Source: Plantago major (Eukaryota; Streptophyta; Magnoliopsida; Lamiales; Plantaginaceae). Taken from it: a stretch of DNA of 64,000 bases. This document shows, in pieces, positions 48,578 through 60,306 of the stretch. The stretch lies in NCBI GenBank assembly GCA_026545765.1, contig CM048841.1:1826512-1890511 (forward strand). Reading direction: 5' to 3'. How positions within the stretch are numbered: the first letter of the stretch is position 1; each line of letters opens with the position of its first letter. The notes beneath the pieces were generated by a model. The model saw only the letters and a list, made by a program, of their open reading frames with translations. It did no database searches and had not been told where the DNA came from. The position numbers and the translations under genes were made by a program.

Positions 48578-50243
48578 TGTTAGGAAATTTGTTAGATATT
48601 TTGTTAGAAATATCTGTTTAGATTTTGATCAGCAACATGATGACTTATCTTAGTTTCAGAAAGGTGATTAGTACTCTTGGTTCACTTGAACATTGTAAAA
48701 GAGGAAACCCACTTAGTATGATAGACTAGCTAATCTTGTATAGGATGTTAGGTCTCAAAATGTAATTTTTATTTTATGAAGAGAAGACCAAGAAGAAGAC
48801 ATCCAAGCAGAACAAGCTCAACGACATTGAAGATTTGAAAACTGCACAAGATTACTGAAATGTTTTTACAGATACCTTGGCTAGAAATCTTGAAAACACG
48901 AATAGTTTTGAACAAACTGTGTCACAAAAGATATCTAAGAAACAAAAGGTCTATCTGAAAACAAGGAAAGTGTCCACAGATATCTACACTCAGATACTTT
49001 GAGCTTTAACCACATTTCTGAAAGAGAAATATATATTGCAAACAAAGTTGTTTCAATTTAAGTGGTATCTGAAGTTGAAGATAAGAACGTGCGAAAAACT
49101 CAGAGAAAACTGTTTAAGTTAAATCTCTGATACAAATCATAGTTCCGTTGACACTACAGGACAAAAAGTATAGTACAATGCATTAAATGCACGGACAGAG
49201 ATGTCTGGACAAAAGCAACGGTAGTTTCTGAAGAAGAAGACAAACCTGCTATAGTACTATACACAGATATCAATAGTTTGAATTTGAGCCCAACGGATAC
49301 TATTCAACGGCACTCAAATTCATCTATAAATATCAACACTTAGACTGCTTGAGAATACACCTTAGACCCACAAAACTTACTGAACACCATTTACACGAAC
49401 ATATTCTCTCAAGCAAACTACTTATCCTCAAGCTTACTGTTGCGACCAAAGCTTCTGATCTTAAGTAGCACTGAAGTTCTAAGTGTCCTGATTCTAAACG
49501 AGTAAAGCTATATGTGAAAGAGTTGAATCAAAAGATCAAGTATCTGAGATTCATTCTCTTGAACAGTTATCATAAGACTTGGGTCAGTAAAAAGAACAAG
49601 ATACCATACATTGAAAAGTGTATTAAGTATACTTGATTCACAGAGCTATCTGATTAACTGAAAAGTTAACAAAGAAGCTCATCTGACAACTCAAACCAAA
49701 AACCAACACCATAACTGGCGTGGAGTATAGGAAGTACTTAGTTTGGGAAACTAAGGAATAACTCCAAGGTTATTGAGTATAGGAAGTACTTAGCTTGGGA
49801 AGCTAGGGAGTAGCTCAAAAAGGTTTCTGAGTATAGGAAGTACTTGGCTGAGGAAGCCGGGGAATAACTCAGGGGGAGCATTTGGTTGGGAACCATTTGT
49901 TTAAGAAATCTTAGAATAGGATTTTTGTAAGGTGACCTCAATTATCTATTCTAGTGAATTCTAGGTCTTTGGAAGACCGAAGTGGATTAGTTGGAGGATT
50001 ACGCCACCTCCAGATACCACTATACTTGCTGTGTTATTTACTTTTCTGTACTTACATTTCAGCAACACACACACACACTTTAACTGTTTCTGCACTTATC
50101 TATCTTAAGTCTTTCGCGCTCTGAATCTAAGTATCAGATATCTACACAGATATCTGAGAAATAGTTTTTATCGACAAAAGTTTTAAAAGACTATTCACCC
50201 CCCCCCCCCCTAGTCTTTTACTTTGCCGTTATCTGGACCAACA
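48578..50243 (+). repeat. Element D 3' LTR
   Basis: 1,666 bp. It starts with three TGTTAG-like repeats (TGTTAGGAAATTTGTTAGA...) and ends CCAACA. It has TATA at 49325-49332, hairpins at 49737-49861 and a C tract near 50198-50210. No 5' partner exists in the window. Confidence 0.92.
49737..49861 (+). repeat. Hairpin array in the D LTR
   Basis: CTTAGTTT-GGG-AAACTAAG (49737-49755), CTTAGCTT-GGG-AAGCTAGG (49789-49807) and CTTGGCT / AGCCGGG (49843-49861), spaced 52 and 54 bp. Stem changes are paired. Confidence 0.8.
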
Positions 50244-50681
50244 GAAACGTGGTTTAAGCTCAAGGTATCTGAGTGCAGATATCTGTGGGCACTTTCCTTG
50301 TTTTCATAAACCTCTTAGTGTCCAGATATCTCTTGAAACATAGTTTGTTTAAAACCAAATTGTGTCTTCAAGATATTTGGTTAAAGGTATCTGGAAAACT
50401 ATTTTCAGTAATCTTGTGCAGTATTCAAATCTTCAATGTCGTTGAACTTGTTCTGCTGGATGTCTTCTTCTTGGTCTTCTTCATAAAATAAAAATTACAT
50501 TTTGAGACCTAACATCCTATACAAGATTAGCTAGTTTATCATACTTAGTGGGTTTCCTCTTTTACAATGTTCAAGTGAACCAAGAGTACTAATCACCTTT
50601 CTGAACTAAGATAAGTCATCATGTTGCTGATCAAAATCTAAACAGATAAACCTAACAAATTTCTAACAAAATTTCCTAACA
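50244..50681 (-). repeat. D' LTR fragment (inverted)
   Basis: Reverse complement of the first ~440 bp of a D-type LTR, running from CCTAACA (50681, LTR start) down to GAAACGTGG where D is inserted. Element D' left no other trace here. Bases 50682-50686 (TAAAC) are its expected TSD. Confidence 0.8.
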
Positions 50682-50949
50682 TAAACCTTGATGTCTTCAT
50701 AAATCTTGTACAATCTTTAGTCTTCTAATCTTCAGATAAGTTCCATTGCTAGGATTAATCTTCATGGTCTTCTGGAAATAAAAATTACACTCGTAGACCT
50801 ATAATCATAATACAAGATTTACTACACTAATCATACTCAGTGACTTCCTCCTTTACAATGTTCAAGTGAACCAAGAGTACTTAATCACCTTTCTGGCTAA
50901 GATAAGAACATGAGATGGGTGATCAAAATACTAACAGATATTCCTAACA
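50682..50949 (-). repeat. Element C 5' LTR fragment (inverted)
   Basis: Reverse complement of the first ~265 bp of the C LTR; matches 18345-18615 closely. It ends CCTAACA at 50949, followed by TSD AAGAT (50950-50954). Confidence 0.88.
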
Positions 50950-50954
50950 AAGAT

Positions 50955-53900
50955 AGTTCCTTAAGATATAACATCTCAGATATGTGCTTTACTAATACTA
51001 TAGAGTGTTTGTTTCTAATAGGCTCCAACTGAGAAGAAAAATGAAGAGACTGAAAAGTCTATCTCTTCAGAGAAGAATCCAGAGACTTCCAAGGTCTCTG
51101 ATGAACAAGTATCTGAACCTTCTGCAGAGAAGGTATTTCATTCAGATACCTATATTCTTCAAAGAGCAAATCTCTGATCATTTTTCTCAAACTAACACGT
51201 TCTGCTGGGGAGTTGCCCGCTCAATCCCCACAACAAATGGAAATTGATGAGGCATCAAAGCCTTCATCACAAGAAAAACTTCCAGAGACTGCACAAGTCT
51301 CTGAGAGACAAGTATCTGAGCCTCCAGCAGTGGAGGTAATTGACCTCTCAGATATCTGATTTGTCAATTAAAAATTTCTTGATAAAATTTCCTAAGTGTT
51401 ATGTTTCTAATCTCAGGTTCAAGCAGAAAGAAAGATAACTGAGGATCAGACTTCCCAGTCTCCTCCACATATCCAGATATCTGAGGCACTTGGAACCTCA
51501 GTAATCAAGTCATCTGAGCCTGTCACACAGGTAACTCAGATACCTTTCTACTCTAAAGCCCAGATATCTACTATAGTTTTGAAATTAATTCAGAACACTT
51601 TCTTTCAGCCCTGTTGATGAGAAAGAGAACCTGCTTCCTTTCTTCAAGGAACACACTTTGCCAAAGCATCCGAAATGCTTCAAGAAATGGCAAAAGCTCC
51701 GATGCTCCGATTTATCTTAGATCTTAAAGGTAACTGATCACCACACAAGGAGAGCACGAGCCCTTGACTTGGAAAACTACGTCCATGCAATGTTCCCCAC
51801 TGAACAATATTCTTTCGGAACATTGATGGATAAGGATTTTGTCAAGGAAGTGGCGAAAGTGATCCAAGCTTTCAACCAGATAGTCGGACTGAATGCGATG
51901 GCATTCAAGCCTACTTGCCCGGACTCTACGACATACCCTCTGAACAAGAGGAAGTAAATGGACAAATGATCACTATTCCAGAAGTGATCAATCTGGTCTC
52001 TGAAGATGAAGAAGAGAAGGAGACTGATGAGAATGATTATGAAGAACCTCCTTCTGACCATCACAAGGATGAGGATGATGCCTTTGCACCAGGGACAGGA
52101 GGAACTGCACAAAGAAAGAATGCCTCAGTTGCTGAAAAGCACACTGAGAGGACTTCACAAAATTCCCCTCCTCCATCTCCTCAGAAGTCTACACATCCAT
52201 CTCCTCAACAAAAAGACACTACTGAAAAAGTAGTTGAGCACTCTAAGGAAAACAGTCAGAAAATAGTGGATGCACAAGCCAGAGTTGCTCAACTCAAACA
52301 ACTGTTGGAGGAAGAACAACAGCTAAATCTTCAACTGGAAGAAAATATAGCTGAATCCAGAGTCAAGCTAGATAAACTTGAAGAACAAACACGCAAAGAC
52401 ATGCAAGCTTACTCTGAGATTAAAGAGCTCCAGGACGATGTTGATTATATTGCTAAAGAGCTAGATGCTGAACAAGTATCTGAAGAAAAGCATGATGCTA
52501 AGGCTGCATCTTGACCAAAGAAACCATCCTCCAAAGGCAAGAAACCCATATCTGAGATGGTTGTCGCCTTCAGAAACCTTGATGAAGATCACTAGGCTGA
52601 TGACTCAGATGATGAAGAAGACAAGACATTGGCAGAACACCGCAATGAACACTTAGCGGTTTCTCATCTGAAAAGGAAGCTAATTGCTCCTGAAGTATTC
52701 AACAAACTGCCAAATGTCCACTCCCAAGAATACATAAATAGATACCAAGTTTTAGCACATCTTAAAAAGGAGTTGTCTTCACAGATATGAAGAAGTTCAC
52801 TAAGCTCATCACTCAGAGAACAACCAGTATGGTCCTTGCTCAGAAGGATCTAGGAATGGTAAGGGACGATGATGTGTCATTAGCTAAAAAAGCTTTTCAT
52901 GAGGCAAGTTACATTGCTGGAAAAACATATGCCATACTAGGCCCATTGGCAGAGCTCACTGATAAGGAAATGGACTTATCAGACAAAATCAGGAGCTCAA
53001 TTTGAACTTCGGTTGGTTAGTTCACAATTACTTGCAAGGGAATTTTGAGTCTCTCTCAGAATCCTTTGTGTTACTTATTCAGTCAACAATGACTAAGGGG
53101 GAAGGATTTGGACCTCAAGGTCAGGGGGAAGGTAACAAGAAATCTAGAGTTGGTGTTGCTCAGAAAGGAAGAGGAAACAAGAGAATTTCCCAGCCACCAC
53201 TCAGAATAAATGAGCCCTCATCAAGTCAAACTGCTTTGTAAATAGTAGCTACTTCCCAGCAACCAACTGAAGGTACAACAATGGTAACAAGGGCCATGGC
53301 ACAAAGACCTCCAAGGAGTACCAAGGCTCCAAGGAGAAGACAAGTTATAGGATTAGAGAATTTTCTGAAGAAGAAGAAGAAGAAATCAAATCCCAGGGCA
53401 ATGAAGAAGGCCGCAAAATTTTCACAAGAATTGATCTTGATGATGATGATGAAGAGACTGATGAAGATGAAGCCCCTCTTCACAAAAAAAAAAAAAGAAA
53501 AAGGGTTGATAGCCTAACTGAGCCCATAGTTGCAAAGCCTTTGGCAGCTAAAACACCCTCTGGAAATACCAAGTCAATCCAGGGTGGTTCTTCAAGCAAT
53601 TCCCAATGAAGAATTCAAGACAAAGGAGGAACAGGCTGAGAGCTGAACAAAGAAAACTTCAACTACCACTCAGGCCTGAAGAAGCCATGATTGAGTATGT
53701 GAAGACCAACAATGACTCCTCTGTCTACAGGTGCATTAATCAGAAGACTGGTTACTGGATTCTGGAACTCAAACACTTACTAGTAAATGAAAGATTTCCA
53801 AAACCAATCCACATAAATAGCTCGTGGCATGGAGAAAAGACAGGCCAAACTTGATTAACACCAATCACATCAAAGCCTGGTTGGATTTTGAAGTAATCAA

Positions 53901-54296
53901 GAGAATAGAAGCCATGAAGAAGGACCTCTCTGATGAATGTCCTTATGGAAAGCCAGATGATGTGCACAGAACTCCCAACATCACTGGAACAGACACAAGA
54001 GCAAGACTTGCTGTGGAACCCTATGAGTACTTCTACTTGACTGAAGATCAATACAAGGGTGACATCAGATATCTGAGGATTATCTATGAATACTTCAAGC
54101 TATTAGATATCAGAATCGAGCATGCCTGAAAATGGGAAAAGTATTTGTGGGTTAAACAATTTGCCAAGAAAAATCCCACCAAAATCTACAAGGAAGTTGT
54201 GGATTTGCCAGAAACATTGAGATGATAGTGAGGACTCTGCTCTTTGACTACTCATATGATATCAAAAGGTTTGGGGATAGGGAATTGGCAAATTGA
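50955..54296 (+). pseudogene. Element A ORF3, rest of intron 2 and exons 3-6
   Basis: Intron 2 remainder 50955-51021 (ends AATAG). Exon 3 51022-51132 (111 nt). A degraded intron 3 / start of exon 4 follows (no clean acceptor seen), exon 4 ending at 51335. Intron 4 51336-51416 (81), exon 5 51417-51530 (114 nt), intron 5 51531-51608 (78 nt, as in D). Exon 6 from 51609 has the middle domain (HPKCFKKWQKLRCSDLS then TAG), NYVHAMFPTEQYSF, coiled coil (LLEEEQQLNLQLEENI), several stops, then the C-terminal domain (YWILELKHLLVNERFP, AWLDFEVIKRIEA; TGA at about 54127) ending at 54296. More decayed than D. Confidence 0.72.
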
Positions 54297-54668
54297 TCCA
54301 TAGATCTGCTGATTGAAGACTTGAAGTGTTGAAGACTAGTTTATTAGGATGTCTACTTGGAGCTTGGTTACTCTTGTTGTCCTAATTTAAACTATGTATT
54401 TTGTATCTTGCTGACTGAGCTGAAATGTATTTTATGTATTAAAGTTATCTGTGAACTTTCTTTGTAACATATCTGATGAACCTACTCTCAGATATCAATT
54501 TATAAAAAAGATAACTTGTCAGCAAAGATCACACCTTGTGATTTGGTTGATGTTTACTTTATGCACTTAATTGAAAGAATTGAAAGATCTTATGAATTGA
54601 TTAAGTGGTGGATTGTTTCCTCATCCAGATTTGTAATAGGTCAGATAGTCATCGTTGACTGATCAAAA

Positions 54669-54678
54669 CCGGGAAATT
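54669..54678 (+). other. Polypurine tract of element A
   Basis: CCGGGAAATT just before the 3' LTR; weaker than the D tract (one run of G is shorter). The 54297-54668 stretch is 3' UTR without a gene. Confidence 0.55.
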
Positions 54679-56286
54679 TGTTAGGAATATCTGTTTAGAT
54701 TTTGATCAGCAACCTAATGACTTATCTTAGCTCAGAAAGGTGGTTAGTACTCTTGGTTCACTTGAACACTGTAAAAGAGGAAAATCACTAAGTATGATAG
54801 TCTAGCAAATCTTGTATAGGATGTTAGGTCTCTGAATGTAATTTTTATTTTCTTGAAGAACACCAAGAAGAAGCCATCCAGCAGGAGAAGTTCAACTTTA
54901 AAATAAAGTTTCGAAAACTGCACAAGATTGCTGAAGACAAAGGTTATCAGATACCTATGTCCAGATATCTTGAAGAAACAAGTGTTTTTCAATAAACAAG
55001 TGTTGCAAAAGATATCTGAGAATACAAGGTTTCTGAACGAGGAAAATTATCCACAGATATCTACACTCAGATACCTTGGATAAAGATTATGTTTCCAGGA
55101 AACAATATATTCTTAACGAGTGGTATCTGGAGTTGTGATAGTCTCTGGAAAAGGGCGTGCAAAACTTCACAAAGCGTGCATAGTTCCGTTGGCACTACAT
55201 GACAAAGTATAGTACAGTGCATTAAATGCGCGGACAGAAATGTCTGAACAAAAACGGTAGTCTCTGAAGAAGAAGACAAACGTGCAACAGTACTATACTC
55301 AGATATCAATAGTTTGAATTTGATTTAAGCCTAACGGATACTATTCAAACGGCACTCAAATTCATCTATAAATATCAACACTTAGAATGCTTGAGAACAC
55401 ACACACAGAACATACACCAAGAACACTGAACACTATTTTTCAAACTCTCAAGCATACTACTTACCTTCAAGCTTTCTGTTGCGACCAAAGCTCTTGATTC
55501 TAAGTAGCAAAAAAGTTCTAAGTGTCATGATCCTTAACAATCATTGTTATATGTTAAGGAGTTGAAGTAAGATTTCATATCTGAGATTCATTCTCTTGAA
55601 CACTTATCATAGACTTGGGTCAGTAAAGAACAAGATACCATACATTAAAAAGTGTATTAAGTATACTTGATTCATAGAGCTATCTGCATAACTGAACAAG
55701 TTATTAAAGAAGCTCACCTGACAAACTCTCTTAACCAACACCTTAATCGGCGTGGAGTACAGAAAGTACTTAGTTTGGGAAACTAAGGAACAACTCCAAG
55801 GTTACTGAGCATAGGAAGTACTTAGTTTGGGAAACTTAGGAATAACTCAAAAAGTTTCTGAGTACAGGAAGTACTTGGCAGAAAAAGTCGGGAATAACTC
55901 AGGGAGGACACTTGGTTGGGAACCTAGTGTATTTAGGAATCGAGAGAAATATTTGTAAGGTTACCTCAATTATCTGTCTTAGTGGTTTCTAGGTCTGAGA
56001 AAGGTCGAAGTGGATTAGTTGAAGGATTATGCCACCTTCAGATACCATTATAAAGACATGTGTTATTTACTTTCTGCAATTTATTACTTACTTTATTTAC
56101 TTTGCTAAGTATTTACACATATTTTGCTGAGCACGTGCACTTATCACAAAAAGTCTTCCGCTCTCTGAAAATAAGTATTAGATATCTTCACAGATATCTG
56201 AGAAATTGTGTTTATCGACAAAAGTTTGAAAAAGACTATTCACCCTCCCCTCCTAGTCTTTTACTTTGCCATTATCTGGACCAACA
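54679..56286 (+). repeat. Element A 3' LTR
   Basis: 1,608 bp, TGTTAGGAATATCTG to CCAACA, followed by TSD AATTG (56287-56291). It has TATA at 55367-55374 and hairpins at 55769-55787 and 55821-55839; the third (near 55873) is degenerate. It contains CTGAG-rich sequence as in the other LTRs. Confidence 0.93.
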
Positions 56287-56820
56287 AATTGTGTAAGGTA
56301 CGCCATAGGAATGCTTAATTTTACCTGGTTTTGCCAAGTTCAAAACAAAGTTCCAATCTTGTTTTACATGATTGGAAGAAGAGCCCTTCACTGCTATTCC
56401 AGCTCTCTCCCTCTGATCCATAGCCAAATGATAGGTTGAGCGTACTGAATAACGACTATTCTTTGAATAATGGCAAACACGAATGTCCTTGACATCCTTG
56501 TTGGCGATTGGAATCTTAAAAATCTCCAATACATTATCCTGCCAAAACAAATAGTTAAGAACAGACACATCCCAAGCATTAAGGCTAGAATGACTGAGAG
56601 AGAAAACTTTCAAATGACTCTCAAGATACAAATCAGGTGTTTTCGGTTTAAAAGAGGGATAGCCGTATCTACTTATCGTTCCAAACATCAATGGAAGCAC
56701 CATATACCCACTCTCCAACGTAGCCAGCATAAACTGGAATAGCATACTGTATATATGTTTAGGATCCTTGCCAATGAAAGATTTAAATGGCAAAAAATAG
56801 AAGTGTAAGAAGAATCTCAC
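56287..56820 (-). pseudogene. LINE-like zf-RVT relic, proximal part
   Basis: 182 codons on the minus strand: LKVFSLSHSSLNAWDVSVLNYLFWQDNV, EIFKIPIANKDVKD, YSKNSRYSVRSTYHLA, KQDWNFVLNLAKPGKIKH. The order (I..IPI, YSV+S.YHLA, W..+..L..P.KIKH) is that of the zf-RVT region at the C-terminus of plant non-LTR RTs. A one-base loss just before the A insertion changes frame; the other frame gives LWRTLHNSLPT and runs on in 122-1. A pseudogene fragment, not a host gene as far as I can see. Confidence 0.65.
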
Positions 56821-57196
56821 TGCATCTTTACACTTATAAACTTACTATATGGATCCTTATCTACACTGTATCTCACTAATTATAGTTTATAAATTTACTA
56901 ACAAATATCAATGTCGAAGACGCAAACTTGAAATATCATGTAACAAAGAGTACCAAAACTGTGAAATCTTGAATTGGCGTACATATATAAGAAAAATAAT
57001 CATCTTTGTATAGGACCAAAGCCAAAATTAAATGTGAGCTTTTCTTTTAGTTTTTTGTATTAAAGAAAATCATAAATCAAAATCAAAATACATACAAGGA
57101 AAGAATCCTTTGTGATATGTGAAAAATTAATAATGACGGCTGATGCACTAAACCATTGGTCAAATCCTACAAAAAAAAGTCATGTCAATAATCACT
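56821..57196. other. AT-rich sequence, no gene seen
   Basis: No ORF, repeat or domain I recognise; only low-complexity A/T-rich DNA. Confidence 0.5.
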
Positions 57197-57402
57197 ATTT
57201 ACTTCAATCTCATTAAAATCCTTTCCAAAAAACAATAGATTCCCACCATAAATGAAAACAACAATAATCACCCATAATCACAAAATGATTTACTTCATTC
57301 TCATTAAAATCCTTTCCAAAAAATAAGAGATCCCCACACCATAAATGAAAACTCTAATAATCACCCATAATCAGAAAAAGATTTACTTCATTCTCATAGG
57401 TG
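57197..57402. repeat. Tandem repeat of about 95 bp
   Basis: Units start ATTTACTTCA at 57197, 57288 and 57385 (partial) and share CATTAAAATCCTTTCCAAAA and AATAATCACCCATAATCA. The second unit is a few bases longer. Confidence 0.85.
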
Positions 57403-57409
57403 TATATAT

Positions 57410-58426
57410 ATATATGGGCGATTTACATCTGACCACCTTTTTAGATAGTGAATAAACGTTTGGGTCCCTAACGTTTCACAATTTACGGAGAAGGACAAAC
57501 ATTGAACTGCATCAAAATTTTATTTACATTGAAGTCCAAAAGTCAACTTTGCTGATGAGAGAGGGTGAAAAAATCATTTTCCTTGCCAAAAATGCCCCTG
57601 AGATCTATTCTCTTTTACCTGCCTTTTCTTTTATTATTGCCGACAGAGGAAGACTTTATTCTGCGTCTATATATATTCTATGGATCCGGGAGTAATGTAT
57701 ACTGTATAGTTGAAAAATCTTATCAGAGCCAAATAGCTTGATTTGGTAATTCTCTGTTAGAAATTCTGGAAAAATGTCTTGAGACAATTGGGAGAAACTG
57801 GTGAAAGAAGTACTGGAGAGAGAGGAGTACAGGAAATTGTGTCGTGATGACTCGATAGGCTCCAGCTTCGGCTCTGCATATTTATGATAAGTATCTTCAT
57901 ATGTTGAATTTGTAGCAACATAGTTCTTCAGGTTATGATTGTAAATGATCTTTTCAGAAATAGAGATTAAACCCTTCTCTAATTTCCTGTAACTAGAATT
58001 CTTGTGGATCACGAAATCCATTACCTAGCAAATTCACTCATTAAAAAATAAAAGCCTATACGCCCAGTATCTATGTACCAATTTTCTACATTTTATTTTA
58101 TCCCATAAATGAAGATCTACGTGCTCCTCCTCTTACATCAGTTTTTTACACAGAATCTGTCTATTGCCATATTATACTGCTGCTTATGCTTAATTAATCC
58201 CTTTCTGGATATTACTAGTTTGGTAGTGATTCTTGTAACGAAATTATATAAATATTTAACGTTTTCAGACAATGCAGGTCGCGTTAGAAAATTGAAGAAA
58301 AGAAAAGAGAAGAGAAGATGAAGAATAACATAAAAGAAAAGAGAAGAAGATGAAGATGTTTTATTATCGGGGTAAAAGGGACATTCTATACAAAGTCAAC
58401 ATTTTGGCTGAAAATGAAGATGTTAT
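57410..58426. mobile_element. Possible non-autonomous MULE-like element
   Basis: Left edge (GGGCGATTTACATCTGACC...) and inner motif CCAAAAGTCAACTTTG resemble, by composition and order, the left end of the MULE at 29849 (CCAAAAGTCAAACAAG). An inverted partial match (CCAAAATGTTGACTTTG on the complement) lies near 58390-58410. I see no TSD and the right end abuts the solo LTR. A 121-codon minus-strand frame (58021-57656) has no family I recognise and may be chance. Confidence 0.35.
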
Positions 58427-60262
58427 ATATATGTCACGCCCCAAACCAAAATAATTTGAATGCAATTGCATCTGTCGTGAGATGAAATTCACGTAAGTTT
58501 CAATTTTATAAATAATTTTGAAAATAGTGGTACCACATCAGAGCAACTACAACTTAAATACAAAAAAAAAAAAAAATACAAAGCCTTCAGAAATACAAGA
58601 CTTTCACTACTAACAACTAGCTGCTCTAAAAAAGGTGTAAGGGTGGTGAGCTCCTGATACTTTTACCCGGATCAAGTACATATGAAAAGTTTACATATAT
58701 ATATATAAACTCCGTTTTATATCAAACATAGTCGAAAATCATTTTGCATGGAACACATGTCACAATACACTATTCAAATTTAGCTCGAATCAAACATACA
58801 CTACGACCATATTGGTGGCATGAAACTTTCATAACATATCTCCTAACACAATAGGGGTCCACACACATAACACTGGGAGTACTCCAAAACACGACAATCC
58901 CCCGAAAGGGTCCACACACTTCATAGGTATATCGATAAGCATAAATGTACGTACAGATAATCCATGTTTTATCAAATCACTTTCACAAATCGCATACACA
59001 GACAAAAATGGGATACACATACTTATCCTTTTTCGAATAGACTATTATATCAAATCTCATTCCTGGATATAATAACCATAAGTTATTTGTCAAACTTTAA
59101 AACAATACATATAGATCTTGTAATGATAAAATAAAAGAAAGTGTGAGAATTTCACTTACATAGAATTCGATACGAATCCAACTTAACATAACCAACCAGC
59201 TCCAACTTGCAACTCAAATTCTCCAAAACACCACTAGTACACTTCGCTAGTCTCTACTGCTGTTTAATAGGTCGAAACGGGAAAAATAAGTTACAAGGGC
59301 AAAATGGTAATTTTCTGTAGCTAGGAAAAATAGGAATAAATGGTGGAAGGGCACAATTGTAATTCTGCAATGTCTAGGGGTACAACGGTAATTTTCTGGG
59401 CATAAACGGGGTTAAAAATAATGAGGGTCATCACAACCTGGGACCTCCAGGTTTGCACTTAATACTCAAACCAACTGAGATAGCTATTCACATATTACTT
59501 TTAAGGACAGGAAAGTAAATAAACGCGCTGAGGCAGATTCAAGTAGTTTTCAGAAAGTTCAAGGGCAAACCAGGTATTTCGTGTCTGGGAAAAACTGAAA
59601 TAAACAGAACTTTGCTAAATAGCGGTGAAGTCACTGGCATCTTCAAATTCCCAAAAGCAAAGATTTATACTTTTCAAACACCTCAAATCAGTCCCTGCAA
59701 CTTACAGAAGTTCACCAATTCGATTCCATTACTTCCAAATCCATCCGAAATCAACCCAATCCAAGCAAAGGCTACCAGAAACGATTGCTCGTCATCTCAT
59801 CCCTGAAAAACGACATCTAACATTCCAAAATATCAACAGATCGGTTCAAGCAAAGCACAAATTCGACTTTTATGTTTTCTGGTCAAGGCGTCCGGGACTA
59901 CAATAGAAGAGGAAGACGAACGGTAGGTGAGGTGGCTCGATATGGGTGGTGAGTGAGTAGACAATGGTGACGGTGGGAGGTGGTGGGAGGAGTAAAAGGG
60001 ACTGAGTTAATGGCGGATTGGAGGCTGCTTAAATAGACGTAAAGATGAGGAAGAAGATATAAGCAAAGGACAATAACCAAAAAGGGAAAACCTAATTAGC
60101 TTTTACATCGATTGAAGTTGGACATTTCAATAATCGGGCTTACGAAGCTGACTCACTTCAAATAAGATTCATACAATTCCATAAATCGACTCAGGACCAA
60201 AAAATTATCGTCTCCAAATTAATTTCAAATGGACGGTCCTATAAAATAAATTCCGAGATTTT

Positions 60263-60270
<8 letters not shown>
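58427..60270 (-). repeat. Solo LTR of a Ty3/gypsy element, TSD ATATA
   Basis: LTR 58432-60265 (1,834 bp). On the minus strand it begins TGTAAAATCTCGGAATTTAT and ends GGTTTGGGGCGTGACA. This start and end suit Del/Tekay-type LTRs (inference). TSD ATATA flanks both sides (58427-58431 and 60266-60270), and no internal region follows, so it is a solo LTR, from LTR-LTR recombination or loss. It holds scattered short ORFs without family resemblance. Confidence 0.8.

Positions 60271-60304
<34 letters not shown>
60266..60304. repeat. TA microsatellite
   Basis: About 18 TA repeats after the solo LTR. The other flank is also TATATAT, so the LTR sits in the microsatellite. Confidence 0.9.

Positions 60305-60306
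<2 letters not shown>

Larger units (their letters stand above)
35871..50243 (+). mobile_element. Element D: SIRE-like retrotransposon lacking its 5' LTR
   Basis: Leader remnant, gag, pol, hairpin spacer, ORF3 and 3' LTR on the plus strand; the most complete ORF3 exon-intron series in the window. It ends at CCAACA (50243). The next bases, GAAAC, would be its TSD, but the other copy is lost with the 5' LTR. Confidence 0.88.
17184..50954 (-). mobile_element. Element C: SIRE-like retrotransposon in intron 2 of A ORF3
   Basis: TSD AAGAT at 17184-17188 and 50950-50954. The left edge is the inverted LTR end (TGTTGGTCC) and the right edge the inverted LTR start (CCTAACA). From right to left C holds a truncated 5' LTR (50682-50949), a lost segment, gag (35.87 kb downward, split by the MULE), pol, ORF3, polypurine tract and the 3' LTR. 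Everything between about 35.87 and 50.68 kb is later insertions (D', D). The left half of A's intron 2 (17180-17188) and the right half (50955-51021) rejoin around it. Confidence 0.9.
123..56286 (+). mobile_element. Element A: full-length SIRE-like Ty1/copia retrotransposon hosting nested insertions
   Basis: Both LTRs are present (123-1697 and 54679-56286), starting TGTTAGGAATATCTG and ending CCAATA or CCAACA. The five bases AATTG flank it on both sides (118-122 and 56287-56291), which proves a single integration unit. Its own sequence is 123-10061, 16664-17188 and 50955-56286; the rest is elements B and C and what lies inside C. Order: LTR, primer site, gag, protease, integrase, RT-RNase H, ORF3, polypurine tract, LTR. 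Gag, pol and ORF3 all carry stops and frameshifts, so it is inactive. SIRE/Maximus assignment is inferred from gag and pol sequence style and the long third ORF. Confidence 0.93.

Noticed and set aside
57656..58021. 121-codon minus-strand ORF as a host gene
   Set aside because: No domain, odd composition and location within AT-rich, element-like sequence. Kept only as a note under the possible MULE-like entry.
58432..59435. First idea that the LTR ended at TCACA (59435)
   Set aside because: TSDs did not match (ATATA vs ACCTG). Extending to 60265 gives matching ATATA and canonical LTR ends.
59436..59492. tRNA-like stretch on the minus strand (CTCAGTTGG... AACCTGGAGGTCCCAGGTT) suggesting a SINE
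   Set aside because: The A-box-like and B-box-like matches are partial, no cloverleaf or SINE tail is visible, and the whole stretch lies inside the solo LTR bounded by TSDs.
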